This document shows positions 46,679 to 55,722 of a stretch of DNA of 64,000 bases, piece after piece. The notes under the pieces are model-generated. The model had not been told where the DNA came from. It made no database searches and saw nothing but the letters and a program-made list of their open reading frames with translations. Source of the stretch: Bartonella sp. M0283 (GTDB lineage Bacteria > Pseudomonadota > Alphaproteobacteria > Rhizobiales > Rhizobiaceae); contig NZ_JACFSK010000001.1 of assembly GCF_016100455.1 (NCBI RefSeq), positions 62,001 to 126,000 of the forward strand, written 5' to 3'. Made by a program: the position numbers and the translations under genes. Each line of letters opens with the position of its first letter. The stretch's first letter is position 1.

Positions 46679-49198
46679 ATGACAAGTTTTGATCATTTTA
46701 CCGGTAAATTTGCTTTTCCCCAGAATGGAACAAATGCGTTTTCGCCTGAAAAAAAAGAAAATTACGAAGAGAAAAACACAATTGAACCTGGAAGGCCGGT
46801 TCAATCTGCAATCAATGATGAACTTAAAAACGGAAGCCGCGAACCCCATAGGACATTGCCCGAAAATGGCGGAGAAATGTCGGGTAAAAGCGCCGGAAAA
46901 CAGCAAAAATTGAATGGTGTTGTCGAACCCTTCGGAGCAAAAGATAAGCGCGAAAAAACAGGCCCGAAAACATCTGACGGGAATGGCGATATATCGCAAA
47001 AACAAAGAAAAACCGCACATTCTGCAAGCGAAGATAATGAAAACACAAACAGCTCCTTGTTAACGGGAAAATGGGTTGATGTGCTGCTGCTTGCCGCCCG
47101 TCAGCTCAATATACCGGTTTCAAACGAACTTGTGCGTAATGCTGCAAAATGGAGCAACGGAGCACAAAAAGACGAAACAATTGTCGATATTGCCCTTAGC
47201 TGCGGTTTGGCTGCAACATTTGTCGAAGTCGAACCAACAGCAATTTCTTCAGTTATGATGCCGGCTATTCTTCAGATTGATGGCGAGCTCGGTTTGCTCA
47301 CGGCCAAAGACAGGGCAGTCGGCATTGTCGATTTTGTTATCGACAACAATGTTTTCAGAAAACGCATTGCTTTTGATACGTTCACACATGGCAAACAAAA
47401 GATTCATCTTCTCGTTCTCGAACGCCATTTGAGTGTCCATGACGACCGGCTTGATGAATATCTGCAAAAAAAACCAAAATCATGGTTCAAAGGGTTATTT
47501 GTATCCAATTGGCCGATATTTTTGCAACTGGGTCTCGGTTCGCTCGTCGGTAATTTGCTCGCAATCGGAACATCCTTGTTTGCTATGCAGGTTTGGGACC
47601 GCGTTGTACCTGGAAGATCGACCAATACATTATGGGTTCTGGCTTCCGGTGTGGCCTTGGCATTGCTTCTCGAATTCATTTTGAAGACAACACGTGTCGC
47701 CGTGACCGACCATTTCGGCAAACAGGCCGATCTCAAATTATCGGCAATGTTTTACGCGCGCGTTTTGAATATTCGAAATGATGCAAGACCGCGTTCTCCC
47801 GGAACATTGATTTCGCAATTGCGCGATCTCGACCAGATGCGGGAACTTTTAACGTCGACAACGCTGGGTGTGCTCATCGACCTTCCCTTCGTCGTATCAT
47901 TTCTCTTTATTATCTGGCTCATTGGCGGCTATGTCGTGTTGGTTCCCATTGCGGCTATTCCTTTCATCGTGCTTCCCGGAATTTTTGCCCAAATCCCGCT
48001 TGCGAAACTTTCCAATCAGGGGTTGGAAGAATCCGCCATGCGCAATGCTATTTTGATGGAGTCGATTTATCGTGCCGAAGATATCAAATTGCTTCAGGCC
48101 GAACCGCGTTTTCGCCGTTTATGGGGCGAGGTCAATAAAGTAAGCGGCAATATCAGCCTGAAACAGCGTGAAATTGCTTCCATGCTGATGAATTTTTCCC
48201 AAACGATGCAGCAAATTGCCTATGTCGGCGTGGTGATTGCCGGTGTTTACGGCATACTCGATGCCAAATTGTCTTTTGGTGCTGTTCTTGCCTGTTCCAT
48301 TCTCACAAGCCGCACAATTGCGCCCCTTTCACAGATACCGGCAATCTTGAGCAAATTACAAAATGCCCGTGTGGGGAAAAAAGGGCTTGATGGTTTACTC
48401 ACTTTGCCGGTCGATCACGACAGTGACAAAGATTATTATCATAAACCCGTCTTGCGGGGAAAATACGACTTGCAGGATTTGGTCTATCTCTACGGGCCTC
48501 AGGAAAAGCCGGCTCTGATCATACCGCGTCTTCATATAAAACCGGGAGAAAAAATTGCGATCCTCGGGCGTGTGGGGGCTGGAAAATCAACACTGCTGCG
48601 TTTGTTTGCCGGCCTTTCTGCACCTGTTCAGGGGCGTGTTCTCCTTGATGATACGCCGGTCGGGATGATCGACATTGCCGATATAAGGCGGGATGTCGGG
48701 GCAATGTTTCAAGAATCCAGCCTGTTTTATGGCACTTTGCGGGATAATCTTCTGGCGGCCAATCCTTTGGCAACAGACGAAGATATTTTGAAAGCCATGC
48801 ATCTTTCCTGTGCCGACCAGTTGTTGCTCAACCAGCCGCACGGGCTTGATCTCAAATTACGCGAAAGCGGGGTTGGTCTTTCGGGTGGGCAAAAACAGAC
48901 ATTGATGCTTGCCCGTTTATTTTTACGCTCGCCACATATTATGTTGCTTGACGAGCCGACTGCTTCGCTTGATGAAGCAACAGAGGTTGCAGTCCTTGAA
49001 CGGATGAAATCCTGGATCGGCAATAGGACATTTATCGTGGCAACCCACCGCTATCCGGTCCTGAAGCTGGTTGACCGTATCATTGTTGTCGATAATGGCC
49101 GCATCGTCAGAGACGGTTCGAAAAACGAAATGCTCGGTCTTAACCGCGCCGCTTTTGCGACCGCAAGTGCTCCCAATGATAATCAGGCGAGGGGCTGA
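46679..49198 (+). CDS. Type I secretion ABC transporter (permease/ATPase, LapB-like)
   Basis: An 839-residue inner-membrane exporter. The first about 120 residues are a polar, Lys/Glu/Asn-rich extension not usual for the family. A degenerate C39-like peptidase domain follows from about residue 128 (WVDVLLLAARQLNIPVSNEL) without the catalytic Cys, as in other adhesin exporters. Six membrane spans lie between about 270 and 560. The nucleotide-binding domain has Walker A GRVGAGKST at 630-638, signature LSGGQKQT at 734-741 and Walker B MLLDEPT at 755-761, then the switch His in ATHRYP. The start at 46679 is 10 bases after the TolC stop; the frame is open further upstream inside tolC. It powers export of the adhesin directly from the cytoplasm. 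Confidence 0.92.
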   Translation: MTSFDHFTGKFAFPQNGTNAFSPEKKENYEEKNTIEPGRPVQSAINDELKNGSREPHRTLPENGGEMSGKSAGKQQKLNGVVEPFGAKDKREKTGPKTSDGNGDISQKQRKTAHSASEDNENTNSSLLTGKWVDVLLLAARQLNIPVSNELVRNAAKWSNGAQKDETIVDIALSCGLAATFVEVEPTAISSVMMPAILQIDGELGLLTAKDRAVGIVDFVIDNNVFRKRIAFDTFTHGKQKIHLLVLERHLSVHDDRLDEYLQKKPKSWFKGLFVSNWPIFLQLGLGSLVGNLLAIGTSLFAMQVWDRVVPGRSTNTLWVLASGVALALLLEFILKTTRVAVTDHFGKQADLKLSAMFYARVLNIRNDARPRSPGTLISQLRDLDQMRELLTSTTLGVLIDLPFVVSFLFIIWLIGGYVVLVPIAAIPFIVLPGIFAQIPLAKLSNQGLEESAMRNAILMESIYRAEDIKLLQAEPRFRRLWGEVNKVSGNISLKQREIASMLMNFSQTMQQIAYVGVVIAGVYGILDAKLSFGAVLACSILTSRTIAPLSQIPAILSKLQNARVGKKGLDGLLTLPVDHDSDKDYYHKPVLRGKYDLQDLVYLYGPQEKPALIIPRLHIKPGEKIAILGRVGAGKSTLLRLFAGLSAPVQGRVLLDDTPVGMIDIADIRRDVGAMFQESSLFYGTLRDNLLAANPLATDEDILKAMHLSCADQLLLNQPHGLDLKLRESGVGLSGGQKQTLMLARLFLRSPHIMLLDEPTASLDEATEVAVLERMKSWIGNRTFIVATHRYPVLKLVDRIIVVDNGRIVRDGSKNEMLGLNRAAFATASAPNDNQARG

Positions 49199-49200
49199 CT

Positions 49201-50370
49201 ATGAATGTCGATTCACTGGTAAAAGTCCATGGTATCAATGAGAGAGCAAGATTGATCCTTTGGATCATTATCGCGATGATTGTCATTTTCATGATCTGGT
49301 CCTATTTCGCCGTTTTGAACGAAGTAGCCATTGGCGAGGGCAAAGTGATGCCCGCTTCCAAAGGCCAGATTATCCAGAATCTCGAAGGCGGCATTCTTGC
49401 AGAACTTTCGGTAAGAGAGGGCGACGAGGTCCGCGAAGGGCAGGTTCTTGCCGCTCTTGATCCGGCAAAGGCAAAGTCCAATGTCGATGAAACTCTGGCC
49501 AAGATCGTTGCCCTTCAGGCGCGGGCGGCACGTCTTTTTGCCGAAATGAATTATCAGAACGATGTCAATTATCCTGAAGAAATTCGGGATAAAAAAGATG
49601 TCATTGACCGCGAAACAGAGCTTTTTTTCACCAATCGTCAGGCTTTCAGGGAAAATGTGCTTAATCTGACGGAACAGTTGAAACTTGCGCAAGACGAGGT
49701 AGAAATTGCCAAACCTTTGCTGAAAACAGGTGCCGCAAGCGAGGTCGAGGTGTTGAAATTGCAGCAGAATGCGGCCGAATTGTCATCAAAACTTGCTGCG
49801 ACGAAAAATGAATATTTTGTCGCTCTGCGCGGTGATTATACCAAAACAATGGCCGATCTCGAGCCGCTATTGAAAACCAGAGAAGGATTGGCCGACCAGT
49901 TGACGCGCACGGTCATTCGTTCTCCGACAAATGGGATTGTCAAAGATATCCGCGTTACAACGATTGGCGGGGTTGTTGCCCCTGGCGGAACATTGATGGA
50001 AATTGTGCCTTTGGGTGACCAGCTTCTCATCGAGGCAAAATTGAACCCGCGCGATATCGCCTTCATTCACAAAGACCAGCCGGCAAATGTCAAAATCACT
50101 GCTTATGATTCAGCAATTTACGGTTCGCTTCCCGGCCATGTGCAGATGGTTTCGCCCGATTCAATCGAAGATGATGTCGACAAGCGGATTTATTATTATC
50201 GGGCCTATATTCTGACCGATCACAGCTATCTTGAAACCAAAGACGGAAAACGTCACCAGATTATTCCGGGAATGGTTGCGACCGCAGAAATCAGTACCGG
50301 TCAAAAAACCGTAATGGATTATTTGATAAAACCGCTCAATCGGGCAAAAGAAGCGTTGCGAGAACGGTAA
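49201..50370 (+). CDS. HlyD family periplasmic adaptor of type I secretion system 1
   Basis: A 389-residue membrane fusion protein joining the ABC exporter to the TolC channel. It has an N-terminal cytoplasmic segment, one membrane span (about residues 19-42, ILWIIIAMIVIFMIWSYFAV), a lipoyl half (GQIIQNLEGGILAELSVREG), a long helical hairpin (about 90-230), the second lipoyl half (VIRSPTNGIVKDIRVTTIGG) and a beta-barrel domain. The Gly-Gly-Ile pattern agrees with LapC/AprE-type adaptors. It starts two bases after the ABC gene and is the last gene of this operon. Confidence 0.92.
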   Translation: MNVDSLVKVHGINERARLILWIIIAMIVIFMIWSYFAVLNEVAIGEGKVMPASKGQIIQNLEGGILAELSVREGDEVREGQVLAALDPAKAKSNVDETLAKIVALQARAARLFAEMNYQNDVNYPEEIRDKKDVIDRETELFFTNRQAFRENVLNLTEQLKLAQDEVEIAKPLLKTGAASEVEVLKLQQNAAELSSKLAATKNEYFVALRGDYTKTMADLEPLLKTREGLADQLTRTVIRSPTNGIVKDIRVTTIGGVVAPGGTLMEIVPLGDQLLIEAKLNPRDIAFIHKDQPANVKITAYDSAIYGSLPGHVQMVSPDSIEDDVDKRIYYYRAYILTDHSYLETKDGKRHQIIPGMVATAEISTGQKTVMDYLIKPLNRAKEALRER

Positions 50371-50614
50371 AGAGTGAATTATAGAGTCAATATAAATAGT
50401 AAGTCGGCTAAATATTTTTATGAAAATATTGATTCATTATCTTGAAATAAAACGGAATAATAGGATTATATGGAATTTTTCATGATTTTCTAGTTTAAAA
50501 ATAGAGGATAGACATTGGTTTTAGTTTACATTATTAAAAAATGGGGTAATCGCAAAAGTTATAGTACAAATTATTCGGCTTCTATTGTTTTCTAGATGGA
50601 AATAGCGCGCTACG

Positions 50615-53600
50615 ATGATCAACATTCCAAAGCTGCTCAGGCACTCGATTGAACGACAAAAATCTCGTCCGAATTCAGAGCTACGCCAGCTTATCTATGA
50701 AAAGACACGTTTGGCTATCAAATCGAAGCTGAATGAGATGAATGCGCCCGATTTCGTCCAGCGTTCCTATATGTTGAGGTTGGAGGCTGCAATATGCGAG
50801 GTGGAGGCTTCTTATCTTTTACGGCCAGAATATTTTGTATTGGAGGAAAATCGGGTTCCCTGTCATTTTGCCTATCGGGCATATTTACCGGATTATTTCG
50901 GTACAAGGCGCAATGTGGCGGTTGACCCCGGCCGGTTGCGGCAATTGGCTTCCGGCCATAATATGTCCAGATATTTGTCGTTTGAAAACAATGAACCGTC
51001 AATGCTTGACGCCGGGCTTTTCGATTTCGGAGAACGTAAAGCTGCGCCAAATCGTGCACAAGGCTTAACCGATAATCCGCATTTTATCGATTTTGCCGCC
51101 CGAAGAGCTTCGCGGCAAGGCGAAGGTAACCAATCGCCGGTCATCAACAATCGTGATTTGTCCCGCGAACGGAATTTATATGTTGAAGATGATAATGAAA
51201 TCGAAGCCTTTATCGAAGGCAGACAAAGTAGATTGAACCCGGCTTCCGGACGGCAAACAAATTTACAATCGGTCAATGCCCGCAACCTGTTTTCAGAAGC
51301 CGGAGAACAGCAAATTTCTCATGGGCAAACATGGCAAATTTCGCAAGGCGAAACACTGCAAAATATGCCACGCCAGCAAAATTTCCAGCGGGGAAATACG
51401 TCTTATAATGGTCTATCCGGTTCGGCCACCAATGGTTCGCGACAGTCTTCATTCAACACCGGCAACGCTCCTTCCTTAAACCGTCAGGCCACAATAGAAG
51501 GTGGACAATCTTCTCCATTGAATGGCGAGCGTGGTGAGAGACCGTCGGTCAATAATATAAACCGGTTTCGTGAAGCCGGTGTCCAAGCAGGTAGAGACGG
51601 GCCTCCCCGATCAATGGAAAAGCCTATGGGGAACCCTCAGACGTCAATAAACGCTACAAAATCGTCTTTACCGAATGCTGAAATTTCAAAAAGACAGCCC
51701 AAAAAGCCGTCGGCAAATGCTCTCCGCTCACAGCCCAATCAGGCAATATCCGGCGCAGGAATGAATGATGGCAAGCGCGCGCCATCGGCTCAACAGGCGC
51801 AACAATCTCCGAATGCCGTCGGCTATGGTAACGCCTTCGGTTACGCTGCCGCCCCCAATGTTTATTTTTTTGATAAAACTGTAGCAGCAGCACAATTTAG
51901 CGTGTCCAATCAGCCCAATCCTGTGGCAAGTCGTAAAATGCCGGTCGATGAACAAATCAAGGAATTGGAACGGCGGTTGTTCAAAAGAGAAACCGTGGTT
52001 AACGCCTCGCCGTTGCCGCGCCCGATAATATCGGCTTCGTCAGGGGGCGGATTATCAAACGGTGGTGCCTCGGCTACCGGCATGAATGGCAGATCTCCGG
52101 AACAGAAAATATTTATCGCGCCTTTTTCCGACAAAGCCGATAACTCTTTTATCAAATCACCATTTTCCTATCCGTCAGTTGAGGGGCGGGCAAGTGTCGG
52201 TACACCGTCAGGGTCGCTTTTCTCCAATGTGCCAGATGATGCGGGTTTTATAAGCACACCACCGGTTCAAATACAGGCTGTCGGGAAAGAGGTAAAAACA
52301 GGCGCAAATCCGGCATCGGAAATCAAAGAGCCTTTGTCGCGTTTCGATAGCAATAATAGCGATATTGGTTATAAAGCTCCTTTGAATAATGAGGCTAAAA
52401 AAGCGTCCTCCAACATTGTCGAAGAAAACACCAATCGCAATCAAACAACACGTCCACAAACCCATTCCGATAACGGAAATCTGTTTACGTTCAATGATAT
52501 AGAACTTGAGAGCGAAATTCCGGACGAGGAGGCAATACAGAGTTTCCTTGGAAATAACAGCGATGTTCTGGAAGATGAACCACCAATTCCGGATTTCATT
52601 GTCAAATATGACAAGCAAGAAGCCGATCAAGATGCCGATCTCTTCGGCCAACGGACAAATAATAAAGCCGCGTCCGACGAAAACGCGAACCGCAACTCTC
52701 GGCTAGAAACTCGGTCGCAATCGAAGTTAGCCGATCAAACGCAGCCCAAGCAATTGGAGCAAGATCTTTTTCCGAAGATTTTGTCTTTTGATGCCCGCCG
52801 CCAAAAAAGGTTCAAGAGACAATCGGCTTATAAAGCTTTGTCACTTGCGATACATGAAAATTTCAAGGGTAAAGGGAGCTTGGCTGCCGGTATTCTGGCT
52901 GCATGTGTATTGTCGAGCGGGGTCTATTATTTCTGGCGCGGTAATGTACCGGTTTTCTCCTCCATCAATATTGGGGATAGCAAGAAATTCGATTTGTCCC
53001 ATACTTCAGCGATTAGCCCTTCGGCTTCAGCTAATCAAGTGACAGAAGCCAATAGCTTAACTAATGCAAATCATGACAGCGCAAATTCTGAAGCGGGAAA
53101 AACACTTTCGAAAGCTTCAAGTTCCGCTATGTCATCCCGGCCGCTCGAGGAAAGACAAAAAGACACCGGTTTGCCGTCGGTGGTTGTCAATCCAAATGGT
53201 GTTCAAAGCTCTTACCAACAAGCAATGTTGGAGCCGTCGAAAACAAACGGTTTGGATGGTGTCAATCCGCAAAATGCACAAATCCAGACAAGGCCGCGTG
53301 CCGATGCCAATATTTTGCTGAAAGAGAAAAATGGACAACAGCGCAAATTACCCGGTTCGGTGGCATGGACGCTCCGGCCGCCCCATAGTGCGGAAAATCC
53401 TTATGACGAAACCGCTCTCGTAGCAGATTTCACAACACAGGATGGTTTGTTCGGCGTTCGCATGAGCATTCGTAAAAATTATCACGAAAACCTCGACGCG
53501 ACGCACTTGATCGATTTATCTTTTTCCAAAACCGGAGGGGGGAATGCCGGTTCGGTTGCCGACGTTCGCGGCATTTATTTTGGCGACAAAACCAATGTTC

Positions 53601-53830
53601 TCAATAATCAGGCGTCAACAACTATCGCCAATCTTTACGAGGATAATTTCGTAGCATCTTTACGGCTCACCCCCAACGATAAAGACTATAACGAAAAATT
53701 CCTCGGACATGCGGCGGTGTTCGGTTTTCCAGCCACTTTCAATGATGGAAAAACAGCTTTGTTTGTGCTGAATAAAGGTCCGCAAGACCAGGAACTCTTT
53801 GACAAATTCAACGAAAAAAATACCCACTAA
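50615..53830 (+). CDS. Large single-span protein of unknown function with disordered middle
   Basis: 1071 residues in three parts. Residues 1-110 form a compact helical domain (LRQLIYEKTRLAIKSKL then LRLEAAICEVEASY), the kind of N-terminus I recall from hypothetical proteins of Rhizobiales. Residues about 130-740 are Asn/Ser/Gln/Pro-rich, low in complexity and probably disordered. One hydrophobic span lies at about 753-775 (GSLAAGILAACVLSSGVYYF), and the last about 175 residues look globular (RKLPGSVAWTLRPP, TTQDGLFGVRMSIRKNYHEN, GHAAVFGFPATFNDGKTALF). The topology would put the C-terminal domain outside the cytoplasm. It lies between the two adhesin systems behind its own AT-rich promoter region, so a role at the envelope is possible. 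I do not recognise a function. Confidence 0.75.
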   Translation: MINIPKLLRHSIERQKSRPNSELRQLIYEKTRLAIKSKLNEMNAPDFVQRSYMLRLEAAICEVEASYLLRPEYFVLEENRVPCHFAYRAYLPDYFGTRRNVAVDPGRLRQLASGHNMSRYLSFENNEPSMLDAGLFDFGERKAAPNRAQGLTDNPHFIDFAARRASRQGEGNQSPVINNRDLSRERNLYVEDDNEIEAFIEGRQSRLNPASGRQTNLQSVNARNLFSEAGEQQISHGQTWQISQGETLQNMPRQQNFQRGNTSYNGLSGSATNGSRQSSFNTGNAPSLNRQATIEGGQSSPLNGERGERPSVNNINRFREAGVQAGRDGPPRSMEKPMGNPQTSINATKSSLPNAEISKRQPKKPSANALRSQPNQAISGAGMNDGKRAPSAQQAQQSPNAVGYGNAFGYAAAPNVYFFDKTVAAAQFSVSNQPNPVASRKMPVDEQIKELERRLFKRETVVNASPLPRPIISASSGGGLSNGGASATGMNGRSPEQKIFIAPFSDKADNSFIKSPFSYPSVEGRASVGTPSGSLFSNVPDDAGFISTPPVQIQAVGKEVKTGANPASEIKEPLSRFDSNNSDIGYKAPLNNEAKKASSNIVEENTNRNQTTRPQTHSDNGNLFTFNDIELESEIPDEEAIQSFLGNNSDVLEDEPPIPDFIVKYDKQEADQDADLFGQRTNNKAASDENANRNSRLETRSQSKLADQTQPKQLEQDLFPKILSFDARRQKRFKRQSAYKALSLAIHENFKGKGSLAAGILAACVLSSGVYYFWRGNVPVFSSINIGDSKKFDLSHTSAISPSASANQVTEANSLTNANHDSANSEAGKTLSKASSSAMSSRPLEERQKDTGLPSVVVNPNGVQSSYQQAMLEPSKTNGLDGVNPQNAQIQTRPRADANILLKEKNGQQRKLPGSVAWTLRPPHSAENPYDETALVADFTTQDGLFGVRMSIRKNYHENLDATHLIDLSFSKTGGGNAGSVADVRGIYFGDKTNVLNNQASTTIANLYEDNFVASLRLTPNDKDYNEKFLGHAAVFGFPATFNDGKTALFVLNKGPQDQELFDKFNEKNTH

Positions 53831-53960
53831 ATACCGGCTTTTTTCACAATTTGTGTTTCAGTAATTTTCTATTTTGTAATCGAGTAATATTTCCCGTTTT
53901 GTTTTGAATAAATCGTCTCTTCCGGTTGGTTCGATTTAAAAAATCCAGCGGTTCTGTTTT

Positions 53961-54060
53961 AAAAAGCCCAGTGTCCTATGTAAAACCCAGTGTCCTATGT
54001 AAAAACCCAGTGTCTTATGTAAAAACCAACTGTCCCGCCTAAAACCAAGTGTCCCGATCG
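53961..54060 (+). repeat. About 20-bp tandem repeat, five copies
   Basis: Five units of 19-21 bases follow each other, ranging from AAAACCCAGTGTCCTATGT to AAAACCAAGTGTCCCGATCG. The first three are nearly identical and the last two diverge. Confidence 0.85.
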
Positions 54061-54195
54061 TGAATAGGTCTTGCCTGTCGGTGAAATTTTCTGAATTGAG
54101 TTTTCTTGTCTTTAGGGGCAAGAAAAAATATCTGTTCATTCAGGACAAAGCTGTTTCGCCTTATTGTTCTTTATATTGCCTTTGGGGTGACATAT

Positions 54196-54252
54196 AATTC
54201 GAGCGGTCAAAATGAATTCGGCCAGTGAAAATTAATTCAAACAGTCAAAATT
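54196..54252 (+). repeat. 19-bp tandem repeat, three copies, ending at the ribosome-binding site
   Basis: Units at 54196-54214, 54215-54233 and 54234-54252 share AATTC at the start and (A/G)GT(C/G)AAAAT near the end. The array stops directly before the AGGGGAG of the octapeptide gene, so it forms its leader. Confidence 0.8.
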
Positions 54253-54262
54253 CAGGGGAGAC

Positions 54263-54679
54263 ATGACTTTGGATCAGCAGCTCAAACGGGACTTGGTGCA
54301 AGTGCTGAAAAAGGAGTTGGCACAGGAGCTCAAGAAGGATCTGGCGCAGCAGATCGAACGGGATTTGTCCGAGCAATTGAAGAGGGATTTGGCGCAACAC
54401 CTCAGACGCGACTTGGCGCATGACCTCAAATGGGACGTGAGCCAACAGCTCAAAAAAGATTTGGCAGATGAACTCAAGCGGGATTTGGTGGAGCCGCTGG
54501 AACGCGGTTTGTCTGATAAGCTGAAACGGGACCTTGCACAACAGTTGAAAAGAGATTTGGCAGAGCAACTGAAAAGGGACTTGGCACAGCAAATCGAACG
54601 GGATTTGTCTCAGCAGTTGAAGCGGGACTTCGAACAGGAACTGAAAAAGGATCTCGAACTTGCGCTGAAACGCAGGTAG
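54263..54679 (+). CDS. Octapeptide-repeat protein, 17 exact octads (consensus LAQQLKRD)
   Basis: A 138-residue protein in which residues 3-138 are 17 consecutive eight-residue units with no insertion, from LDQQLKRD to LELALKRR; typical units are LAQQLKRD, LAQELKKD, LSEQLKRD and LAQQIERD. Positions 1 and 5 are Leu/Ile/Val/Phe, position 6-7 basic and position 8 Asp. The DNA period is 24 bases, but neighbouring units use different codons, which points to selection on the protein. GGGGAG lies just before the ATG. The protein should be almost wholly helical; a steady octad shifts the Leu stripe by about 80 degrees per unit, so it is not a classical heptad coiled coil. No signal peptide is seen. 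I do not recognise the family, and the function is unknown. It may also be a young gene born from a minisatellite. Confidence 0.7.
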   Translation: MTLDQQLKRDLVQVLKKELAQELKKDLAQQIERDLSEQLKRDLAQHLRRDLAHDLKWDVSQQLKKDLADELKRDLVEPLERGLSDKLKRDLAQQLKRDLAEQLKRDLAQQIERDLSQQLKRDFEQELKKDLELALKRR

Positions 54680-55404
54680 TGGAACCGGAGCGAACTATAA
54701 GTTTCATTTGTCCGGCTTGAAGGTGATTATATCGCATTGGTTCACGGGAGCGAACTGATGCGGCTCTTTTATTCTATTGTCTTCTTTTCCATTGAAGGGC
54801 GGGGGTCATCAATCAGGATAAAAGATGACTCTAGGGGCGACACATAGAGACGTGAAAACGCAGTTGCACATCGGTTATAGCATGTTGCAATAGACAGCCA
54901 GCCTTTAAGCACCGCCGGCCTTTGAACGCTGCTGGTCTTTGCGCGCCACAAGTCTTTAAGCACCGCCGGCCTTTGACTGCTGCCGGTCTTTAAGTGCCGC
55001 AAGTCTTTACGCACAGCCAATCTTTATAGGCACTATTCTTTGAAAAGCTGCGCCACCGGTCATTATGCGCCACCGATCTTTAAGCACCGCCGGCCTTTGA
55101 CTGCTGCTGGTCTTTGCGCGCCACAAGTCTTTAAGCACCGCCGGCCTTTGACTGCTGCCGGTCTTTAAGTGCCACAAGTCTTTACGCACAGCCAGTCTTT
55201 ATAGGCACTATTCTTTGAAAAGCATCAGACCTTATGCGCCACCGGTCATTATGCGCCACCGATCTTTAAGCACCGCCAATCTTTGAACGCTGCTGGTCTT
55301 TGCGCGCCACAAGTCTTTAAGCGCGGCCAATCTTTGAACGCTGATGGTCCTAAAGCTTAGCAAACTGATATTTGGTCTATTCCGCAGCCGACAGGCTTGC
55401 CAGT
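54680..55404. other. Non-coding region dominated by a 17-bp minisatellite
   Basis: Between the octapeptide gene and the transposase remnant. Apart from the repeat array (54889-55350) no feature is seen. Minus-strand ORFs at 54769-55020 and 55007-55189 consist largely of translated repeat. Confidence 0.5.
54889..55350. repeat. 17-bp minisatellite with a higher-order period of about 180 bp
   Basis: About 25 units based on TCTTTAAGCACCGCCGG follow one another (variants TCTTTGCGCGCCACAAG, CCTTTGACTGCTGCCGG, TCTTTAAGTGCCGCAAG and others); a few are 16 or 23 bases long. The order of variants is itself repeated, starting near 54902, 55080 and 55264, giving about 2.5 copies of a block of about 180 bases. 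Because 17 is not a multiple of three, translation of the minus strand gives a 17-residue period (KDLWRAKTSSSQRPAVL). No spacer/repeat pattern of a CRISPR array is present. Confidence 0.85.
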
Positions 55405-55641
55405 TCAAAAGGAATTGCGCGCTTCTACCCTTGTCTTGATGGAATACCGGCCTTGATCAACCTTGATATTCAAGGACAGACGGAGCCAATTAGCATCAAG
55501 GCAAGCCTTAGCCCTGAGGCAACAACGCCAGCGGAGCCAGTCGTCATCAAGCCGCTGATCTGTGATAAGTTCGCTGATATCAGCTATTACGGGCAAAAGG
55601 AAAGCGGCATTCTTATCGTCCCCCATCCGGCCTTCTGGCAA
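55405..55641 (-). pseudogene. Remnant of an IS5-type transposase
   Basis: The 78 translated residues include GRMGDDKNAAFLLPVIADI, LITDQRLDDDWLRW, and near the end RYSIKTRVEARNSF. These line up with the central part of IS5-family transposases (GQMSDYKGA..., GDRGYDADWFR, RY..RHKIEN.F), but the intervening segment is scrambled and the catalytic context incomplete. No terminal inverted repeats were found. It is an old fragment, not a functional gene. Confidence 0.5.
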
Positions 55642-55722
55642 TAACAGGCAAATGGGGTTGTCTGTTTTATCAAGCTCCCGATAAAAGAGGGATTTTAATT
55701 AGTTTTTGCTATTTCATAAGGG

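Larger units (their letters stand above)
53831..54262. other. Repeat-bearing intergenic region upstream of the octapeptide gene
   Basis: About 430 bases with two separate tandem repeats (53961-54060 and 54196-54252). The only long ORF (67 codons, minus strand, 53936-54139) is partly made of the first repeat and is not convincing. Confidence 0.5.

Noticed and set aside
53936..54139. 67-codon minus-strand ORF with repeats of W/F-L-H-x-T-L-G-F type
   Set aside because: Made largely of the translated 20-bp repeat; no start signal and no independent coding evidence.
54245..54592. 115-codon ORF antisense to the octapeptide gene
   Set aside because: It is the complement of the 24-bp repeat. The plus strand has a good ribosome-binding site and silent codon variation that favours the LAQQLKRD frame.
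54889..55350. Possible CRISPR array
   Set aside because: The units are contiguous 17-bp variants with no unique spacers of constant length, and no cas genes are near.
55372..55644. 90-codon plus-strand ORF
   Set aside because: It is antisense to the transposase-like fragment and partly starts in the minisatellite. No ribosome-binding site or family match.
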